Assembly: GCF_001613225.1 (NCBI RefSeq)
Contig: NZ_BDBY01000029.1
Span: 1 to 51,110 of the forward strand
DNA length: 51,110 nucleotides
Source of the DNA: Nocardia pseudovaccinii NBRC 100343
GTDB taxonomy: Bacteria > Actinomycetota > Actinomycetes > Mycobacteriales > Mycobacteriaceae
Direction of reading: 5' to 3'
Under the pieces are notes generated by a model. That model made no database searches and had not been told where the DNA came from. It was given only the letters and a program-made list of their open reading frames with translations. A program made the position numbers and the translations under genes. Below, one piece after another: positions 39,482 to 48,400 of the stretch. Every line of letters begins with the position of its first letter. The first letter of the stretch is position 1.

Positions 39482-42400
39482 TTATCCGCCCGATTTGGAT
39501 CCGGACCCGTCATCGAACCGGGACCCGGACCACGGCGTGGCCCTCGGTGGACCGCCCGATCGTTTCGACGGTGCGAACGCCTCGGGTATCCGGGATCCGC
39601 TTTCGGCGACCTCCGCGCGCAGGAGTGCGAGATCTTTCGTCTTCTTTCCCGTCCATATCTCGCCTACGCCCCTCCTCAGCATTTCGCGTATCCGGTTGGA
39701 ACCGGTTGCGCCCCAGACCGCGAGGCGCATTCCGGCCTCGGCGGTCTGCCGCGCGAAATCCTCGGACAGCAGGGCGTAAGGGATCGCGACACCGTCAGCC
39801 CCCGCGCGGCGCGCATCGTCGATGATGGAATCGATCTTCTCGGCCTCCGGCCGCAGGGCGCTGGCCATCCATCCGGCGGCGCCACGCATGCCCTTGGCGA
39901 CTACGGTCAGCGTGTTGACCATTGCCACGCGCTGCCGGTCCGGTGCCAGCTCCGCGGCTGCCGTCAATACCCGAAGGTCGAACGCGTGCAGCTCTCCTCG
40001 GATGCCGTTCCGCTCCAGCGTTGCCGCGATCTGCGCCACCTTCGCCCGGACCTTCGACTCGGACCAGGTAGGCCCCGCGAGCACCTCCACCGACAGTGCC
40101 ACATCCTTGAAGGCTGCCGACCGGCAGATCACGTCGAGGGCAGCCACATCCCCGGCAGCCTGGCCCACCTCCACGATGATCGCATTCACCCCGATCATCA
40201 GGGCGTCGGCACACGCCTGCCCGGCATCCGTGTGCCCGCCTTTCCCGAGTTGCACTGCGAGCCTCGGCCCCACCCGTGCTACATCGGTCGAACCCACTGC
40301 CGCTCCGGCAGCCTCGACCGGCCCCGACCACAGGCTGCCGACCCCTTCGGTCGTCACTCCCGCGGCAGGTCCCGGCAGGTCGCGACGGGACCGGTGATCG
40401 CCCGGTGCCGCGAGCGCCGCGTCCAATTGCGGCGCACGGCGATCACCGGCCGCGTCGACCACACTCGCGCGGATGCGGTGCATCACGCCTGGATTGTCGA
40501 CAGTAGGCCGGTGCTGCTCCGTGGGCACCTCATTACCCCGCCCGGCGAGGCACCATGCCGCGTGCCGCAACGACTCCGTGGGCTGTGCGGCGCCGACCAG
40601 CGAATACTGCAGATACTCGCCATGCCCGTCGAAGGGAGCCAGCGAATATGGGAAACCGCGTTCGGCATGTACTCGCGTCGCATCGGTGTCGGTGGCCGGA
40701 TCGGTCCCCAGCCCGAATGGCCCGTCACCGAGCACGCGGCCACGCGCATCGGGCGCATCCCCGCCGAAACCGGTGACGGGGTCGTCGGACTGGGCCAGCA
40801 CCCAGGAGCGGCGACAGCTGGCGTCCATGGCACTGTCGAACCGGAGACCGCGCCCGGGCGAGCCCATGACCACACCGTGTTCGAAGACACCGTCCAACCG
40901 GCCGCCGACGCCGCCTTCGGCAACGACCGGGGTCCCATAGCTGTAACCGAGCTTCGAGAACCTCGCGCCGGTCACCGCACGCAACGCCAGCACGTCGCGT
41001 GCGAACAGCCTGCCGCCGGCCTCTGCCAATCCCGGCCTGGAGGCCCATGCTTCCTTGTTGTTGGCGGGCGCTTCGTAGCCGATCCAGCACACCACGGCGA
41101 CCTTGGTAGAACGATCGGCCCGCACCAACTCCTCGTACAGATTCCGCGCACTCGCCAGGCGGGCAGGCGCCGACTGCAACCTCGTATTGACGCCGTCCAC
41201 GTACCAGATCACGTGGTCGGCGTCCTCGAGCCGGCAGTTGCCGATGACGAACGTGCCGGATCCGTTGCCTCCGAACGCCTGCGGATCCAACGCCACCGTC
41301 GCGACGACCGGCGCCGGGATGTCGCGGTGCACAGTGACCGAGCGGGTGAGTGCCTCGCCGACGGCGTACAGGTTTCGGAAAACCTGGCGCTCGGTCCGAC
41401 TGGCGTTCTTGCTGCCCTTCGCATGGATGGCGGAGGCGGTGGCATATCGCCAATAATCGTTCGCGTAATTCGCTACCTCGGTCGGAAGTCCGGGGGCGTT
41501 GCCCACGATCTCAGGGCAGTACGCCACGATCGCGCGCTGCTGGTCGCGGTGCAGCGAATTCCACCACCGCTTGTTGTCGGCAGCGAGCCGACCGGCCCTC
41601 GTGAAGTCGTCCGGTAAACCTCGATGCAGCAGGACTTCGGGCCCCGCGCCGAGGCCACCGCGCTTCTCGATCGCGCTCCGGGCGAGGGCGGCGGCGCCGC
41701 TGGCCTCGCTCAATGTGGGCGTGCCACTGTGCGGGTCACGCGGCAGGATGCCGGAATAGACGGACTCGGACTGCTCATCGACCGCGCGTTCGATGCATTC
41801 GGCGAAGCGGACCCTTCCGTCCTGCGCGGGGTCATGGCGGGTAACCCGATCCGGACAACCGGCCAGGATGTGGCCGATATTTTCCAGCGCCTCCGACGGC
41901 GCCTTGGTGCGATCGTCGATATACAGAAGGAATTCGTCATCGATCGGCTTGCCCGCCTCGAACGGCTCCTTCTCGTATCTCTGCGCCTTATCGCGCATAT
42001 CCTTCAGCACCGCATTCGTACGTCCCGCATCGCCGGTAGGAAACCGGCACGCGTATTGCACGCCTGGCGAATCCTTTGCCTTTCCGGGGGCGCTCGCCCG
42101 GGATACGACTCCGTAGTACATGTCGCAGGACGATGCGATGCCCGCAAGTGCATCGCTCATCGTCCTCAGATTCGGTTCGCCACAGACCACCACCGTGTCG
42201 AGGGTGCGGGCGGCCCACTCATGCGCCAGAGCCTTCTTTGCGGGTCGGCCGCCGTTGCCGTGGACAATCAGCTGGCGTTCCGGCCGTACCGCCGGATGCG
42301 GCGATGAGCCGGTGTCCACATCAGCAGACAGCACCGCCATGTCGCCAGCTAGGCGGTGACCGTCGGTCCCGGACCACACCACCACCCTGACCGGGCGCTC

Positions 42401-45400
42401 CGGGTTCTCCCGCACCGCGACCTCATAATGGTTGCACGCCAACTGCATTCGCTGATCGAAGCGGCGCAGATCGCGGTCGGTGCCGTCCACGTGCCACGCC
42501 TCCGCGACGGGATTTCCGCTGCCGAACGAAATCATGATCGAGCCGGTACCCGGGTCGTCGGCATCGAAACGCTCGAGCAGCACGGTCGGCACCGGCACTC
42601 CAGGTGTCACGACCGTCGCGGCCCGTTGGCCCGCCCGGATCAACAGGTCCTCGACATTCAGTAGATACTCCCGCAGCGCCCGCTCCCGGCCGCTCAGCTT
42701 GGTCGTCGCTGTCGCGATCTCGAGTGCGGCCCGCGTTTTCGCGAAAGCCCAGCGATTGGCCTGGTCGCGCACACCGCTCGGGAATCCGCCTGCCTTGCCG
42801 ACGAATTCGGGCCACACCCGCGCCAGCGCTCGCAGCTCGTCCACATTCAGATTCCGCATCCGGCGCACGTTCCGGGCCGCGTGCTCGGCACATTCCTGAA
42901 CGGCGGGCAATGGCCGTTTCGCGGTAGATCGCCGCCACCGGTACACCAGATCGTCCGGGCTGGCCCCGGCTCCCCAGTGCGCACGTAACACCCGATCGGC
43001 CCGCCTGCGCATCTCGGCATCGGGCGGAATGTAGGTGGGCAGCCCGGCATGCGCGTCGACCGGCCCGATGAGATCGGCGGAGGTGTCCGCTCCGGCACGC
43101 CCCGGCTCCGCCTGCGTGTCATCCTCGGGCCGGGTGCCGATGAATCCGCCAGGCCCGGTGCTCGGTCGCTCGTCGGCCGACACTTCGGCTTCCCAGCCGG
43201 GATAGAAGCGACTCATGAACGCCGCGGCGATATCAGCCGGGGCATCCAGTCCGGCGAGTAGGCGCAGCGCGTAATCCGGGCTGATGCCGAATTCACCCCG
43301 GGGGTTCTCCGCGCGCTCTTTCTGACTCAAACCGCTCAGGCTGACACCCGCGCGCGCGGCCAGCTCTGCGCGTGACAGTCCCTTACTCGTGCGAGCGGCG
43401 ATGACCCAGTCCTTGGGATGACGCAGCCGGTCGGACCGGGGATCGGGTAACTCGCCGTCTTCGTCCGGGAAGTACTCCCGGATAACTGCCTCGGCCACCT
43501 CGTCGGGAGCCCCCAGACCCGCCAGCAGCCGTACCGCCATATCCCGCGTGATCGTCACACCACGCTCCAGCGAACCGATATATTTCGCCGAATTCGGCAC
43601 GCCCATGCGAGCGGCCAATCGGGCCTGAGTCAATCCGCGAGCCAGGCGAGCAGCCCGCAACCACCGCCGGAACGGCTGGGTGCCGTCCGGGGTCGGCCAC
43701 GCTGCCGGTGACGCCGACCCGCCGGGCGGATCAGCGGCGAACTCCTCGACCCGCGACGGCTGCGGGGCCGTCTCGGCCGCTTCTCCTCCGCCGCCGACAC
43801 CAGCATGTGCAGCACTGTCCGAGAGCCTTGACCATGGCGTCGTCTGCGACGGCGTCTTGCGTGAAGACGCCCCCGGTTCGGGTGGTCTGCTCCCGATGAA
43901 TCCGCCCGGCTTGGTTGTGCCCTCCTCTGGCGCCGAATCGGAGTGCGACGCCGATGGAATCGGCGGCTGATCCGGCTCCGACCTCGCCTTGCTCCACGGC
44001 GTCGGCCGGTTCTGCTCGTTTGCGGTGGCGTCGGCGGGTTCACGATGATCGAACGCAGCGCGCAATCGGGCGATCGTATCGGCGAGAATGTCAGTCGCGG
44101 CAGCGGCCTGCAATCCCAGCCGCTCGGCGGTGCGCGCCAAGGACATACCCTCGACCAGGTGCAGCATGACCAGCTGCTCCGCAATGGCAGGGTCGGCCAT
44201 GTCAGCTAGTGCGGCGCGCACTGTCAGTGTGAAGTCGGTGTCGGAGAACCCGGCGGGAGCCGGATCGGCGGTGTCGCGCTGCCGGGACCCGTCTTTGCCG
44301 TTGATCGGTGCATTCAGCGACAGGGTTGGGTGGGCAAGGATTTCCCGAGCCAGCGCGACATCGACCACCTTCAATCCCGTTTCCCGCGCGATCTCGGTGT
44401 CCTCGACCGCTGCACCGGCGGAAACCATCCTGCCGATCTGCGCTTCTACTGTGCTCACGATCTTCCGTGTGCGGTTGTCGAGATCGGGGAATCGGAGCGC
44501 GAGGCGGTACCGCAATATTGCCCCGCGGCAGCTGGCCCAAGCATGAGCCGCGAACGACGCGGAAGGAACATGGCTGTGGATCGCGCTCAGCATTCCGATC
44601 GAAGCGGCCTGTACCGCGTCGTCACGGATATCCGGACGTTCGCGGCGCGCCACGGCATTCGGGACCCACGCAAACCTTTCGAAGATCTCGTCCCGGATCT
44701 CTTGTTCTTCGGGTGAACCCACCCGAGTCAGGACATACCGCTTGAACAGCTCTTCTTCGTCTCGATAGCCGGAGCGCTCGTACCGATCCGCATAGAATCG
44801 CTCGACAATCTCCAACAACAACTCGCCACGGATTCCCAGCGCCCGACACAGTTGCCGCAATTTCATCAAACGCGGAAGATACTCATTGTTCTCGATACTG
44901 GATACGGTGCGAGGAGGCATCCGAGCTTGGCGCGCGAGATCGGCCGCGGACATGCCTTCGTCGTGGCGTAGCGCCTTGATCCAGCGCCCCAGCAATTCGT
45001 GTGAAGCGGGATCGATATCGGCGGTGATATCCGAGTAGAAGTCACGCACCGCCTCGATCAGCATCCCACCCGAAACTCCCAGCACCCGGCAGATTCGCCG
45101 GAACGTACCGAACCGCGGGCGTCGATTCTCGGTCTCGACCTGTGCCAAGTACTTCGTGGACAGACCGGTCACACGGGCGAGTTCGGCGCGGCTCATGTCC
45201 CGGTCGTGACGCAGCGCGGTGATCCACTTGCCGAGGTCGTTTGCGGTCGGCTCGAGGTCGAGATCGATGTGCGGATAGAAGTGCCGGGTTGCGATCTGCA
45301 GCAGTTCGTCGTCAATCCCCAACACCTCGCAGATTCGCCGGAAAACCGCGAATCTCGGCACATAATTTCCGGTCTCGATATGGGCGAGATGACCCCACCC

Positions 45401-48400
45401 GGGCCCGACTGCTTTCGCGAGCTCGATTCTGGTCATATCCCGGTCGTGACGCAGAGCCACGATCCAGCTGCCGGGTGACGCGGGACTGTGCGTGTCCGGA
45501 TCGAGACCGAGTTCGAGATCCGGATAAAAATGGTGTGTGGCCGTGCTGAGAAGCTCCGGCGCGACTTCCAGTGCCCGGCAAATCCGCCGGAAGATGATCG
45601 AGCCCGGTGTGTAGTCTCCGCCCTCGATTCCAGCGACGTATCCCGCCGACGTGCCCGCCGTGCGAGCCAGCTCGGCCTGGGTCGTATCCCGGTCATGGCG
45701 CAGTGCCGATATCCAGTTTCCGGGTGACGCCGGATCGTGCGCGGACGGATCGAGATCGAGCACGAGATCCGGATAGAGGCTACGCGTAGCCTCCGCCAGT
45801 GCCTGCGGTCCAACGCCTAATGCTCGAGCAATCCGGAAGAAGAGGTTCGGCGGCGGGCGATCCCCGTTCTCGATTTCCCCGATCCGCGTCGGCGTCACCC
45901 CGACCGCGCGTGCGAGGTCCGCCTTGGTCATGCCTTGGTTGTTGCGGTGCGCGGCAACCCAGCCACCCGGCGAATCATGCACGGCCGCATCGGTTTCGAG
46001 CTCGACATCCGGATAGAACCGCCGAGTAGCCTCGGCCAGCGCCTCGCCCCCGACTCCCAGCACACGGCAAACCTGCTGAAAAGTGCCGAGCGCCGTCCGT
46101 CGCCCGTTCTCGATATTGGACAGTGCGGCATTGGTCAGGCCCGCCGCTTGCGCAACGTCCTTCTGCTTCAGCCCCTGTTCGAGCCGCAACGCCTTGAGCC
46201 ACGCGCCCCGCGCGGCGTCCAACGACGGATCGGACTGCTCCCGGGGACGGCTGCCGATGAACCCGCGAGGGCGGTTCCCGTCGCCTGGCCGGTCTTCCTC
46301 GGTATCTGCGCGAGTCGCCATACCGTGTTCTTCTGTCACACCGCGACGGTTTTCGGGTGGAGTGACGGGTGAACCATCGCCCAGCCGACCCGGCGACCCC
46401 TGCTCGGGCTCGGCGTTGTGAGATATGTCGGGTAAGGGTATCGATTGTTCGGACCCGTCCGCATCACTGACCGGCGAGTACCGGTCGATCAGGACCAAGT
46501 GCTCGACCGCTTGCGAAGACGCCGAGAAGAAGCCGAGCCGCGTAGTACCGTGAAAATCCATGAGCTCGAACTGCCGCTCATGCTGACTGACCAATGGGAC
46601 GCAATACCGGCCGTTGTACACGCCGTCCTCGGCCATTCGACGCCTGATCTCGTCTTGGGCTTGCCGGATCAGCTCCCGATTGTGGTCGTAATTCAGCACG
46701 CGTGTTTCGGGGTCGGTCGCTAATCTCGCCGGTAGATCGACGATGTGTCGTTCGATCCATGCCTCTTTGTATCCGGTTCGGCGAAAGGCGTCACGGACGG
46801 GCTCGGCAACCGGCACATTAATTCGTTCACCCGTTACCGGGTCGGCAACGATGCGTTCCTCCGAAGACACTTGCCGACCGCTATAGCAAGGAATTATGTA
46901 GGCGTTGTCCAGCGAGTAGCTGTAAATGTTCTCCTCATCCGGCGGACGAAATGTCGCGTCGCACGACAGATGACTCTCTTGCTCGTCGGTTGTCTTGACT
47001 TCGTTGCGCAAAGGTGTTGTCTCGATGATCGCACCCAAGGGCATGACAACTATGGCACCGAGCGGATCCGGCAAACGCGACCGATCACCGAGGGAGTGCG
47101 ACAATCCCGCATATCCGACGTACATGTTGAAATCCTCGGTGCCCGTCAAGTCGCCGGATTTGATGAAATGCACTCCGGAGGAATGGGCGCCGGTGGTATT
47201 GATGATTTCCTCATGCGCGGCCGAGCGGATCATTCCATCGGTGGCGATGGCACGGATGTTTGGTGTGAAGTGCAGATACAGCGTGTCGGCGGGGTCGACG
47301 AACCGAGCGAAGTCGGAACGGCGTCGAGCTGCCGCGTCCGCCACCCTGTCCGCCACCGCGTGGCTGGTCTCGGGCAGACCCATCATGCTGCATATGCGGG
47401 AGGTCACGTCGTCGAATCCGGCAATATGCCGAGCGTCCCGCTCCCGCATCACGAACCCGCGCAGTGATGTTTCGGCATAGATGCGCTCGAAGGACTTTTC
47501 GGATATCACCAATGCCTGGTTGACGCGGTGGGAGATGTGCAAAGGCTCACCGACTCGAGTGATCTTGTCGATGACGTCGTCGCGAGTACTTTCACCGCGA
47601 GCGAGTGCTGTGAGCAATGGCCGCAGTTGATCATCCGACAGGGTGCGCCATTGCGATGTGATGTGTTCACGCGCGGTCGAGACGGCAGAGCGCAGCGTAG
47701 CGATGCCGCCAAGTAATTCCTGCACGGTCCGTGTGGAGCCATCTCCGTGCAACAAGGTCCGCTTCAAGCCGTCGATCTGTTCCCGAACGCTGTCGTTCAG
47801 GGCACGGACAAGCTTGTCCACTTGCCCCGTCGTAGGTTCATCGGTCTGGAGCTCTGCAAGTTTGTCTCGGGCCGCCGCATGCAGTGCCTGGGCGTGACGA
47901 TCCTTCGCCCAGGGAATCAACGCGGAGATCCCACTGTGCTCGATCGGGACCAACTCGGCAAGCACTCGTATATCGCTGTCATCGAGACGCGACCGCGCGG
48001 TGACGTCACGGAGGGTCGCGAACATACGATCGCGCCGTCCCTGTGGAGTTTCGGCGTATGCGTTCAGTTGCTGGTCCAAAAATGTCTTCAGCTCATCGGC
48101 GATACCGGTGAGCGACACCAGGTCCACCGCGCCCGATTCACTGATCAATGAGGCGAGAGCGTGCCCCAACTCGCGCACCTGATCGGTGATCCGGTCGGCT
48201 GCCTGATCGCGCTCGGTCAGTGCCACCGACAGGGCGACGGCGTGCTCCTCGGTGAGCAGAAGCTGCTGGGGAGAGCCAATAGGCCCTGCCACCCGATCGT
48301 CGGCGAAATCCCCCGTGCGGACGAACGGTATCTCGTTCGGCGATATGCGCTGGTGCTGCCGAGGTGACCGCGACCAGGGCATTGATGTCCGACGAGTACC

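Noticed and set aside
44774..46207. CRISPR-like or DNA satellite array
   Set aside because: The repetition follows an 80-codon protein unit with diverged bases and no uniform spacers, so it is a protein repeat.
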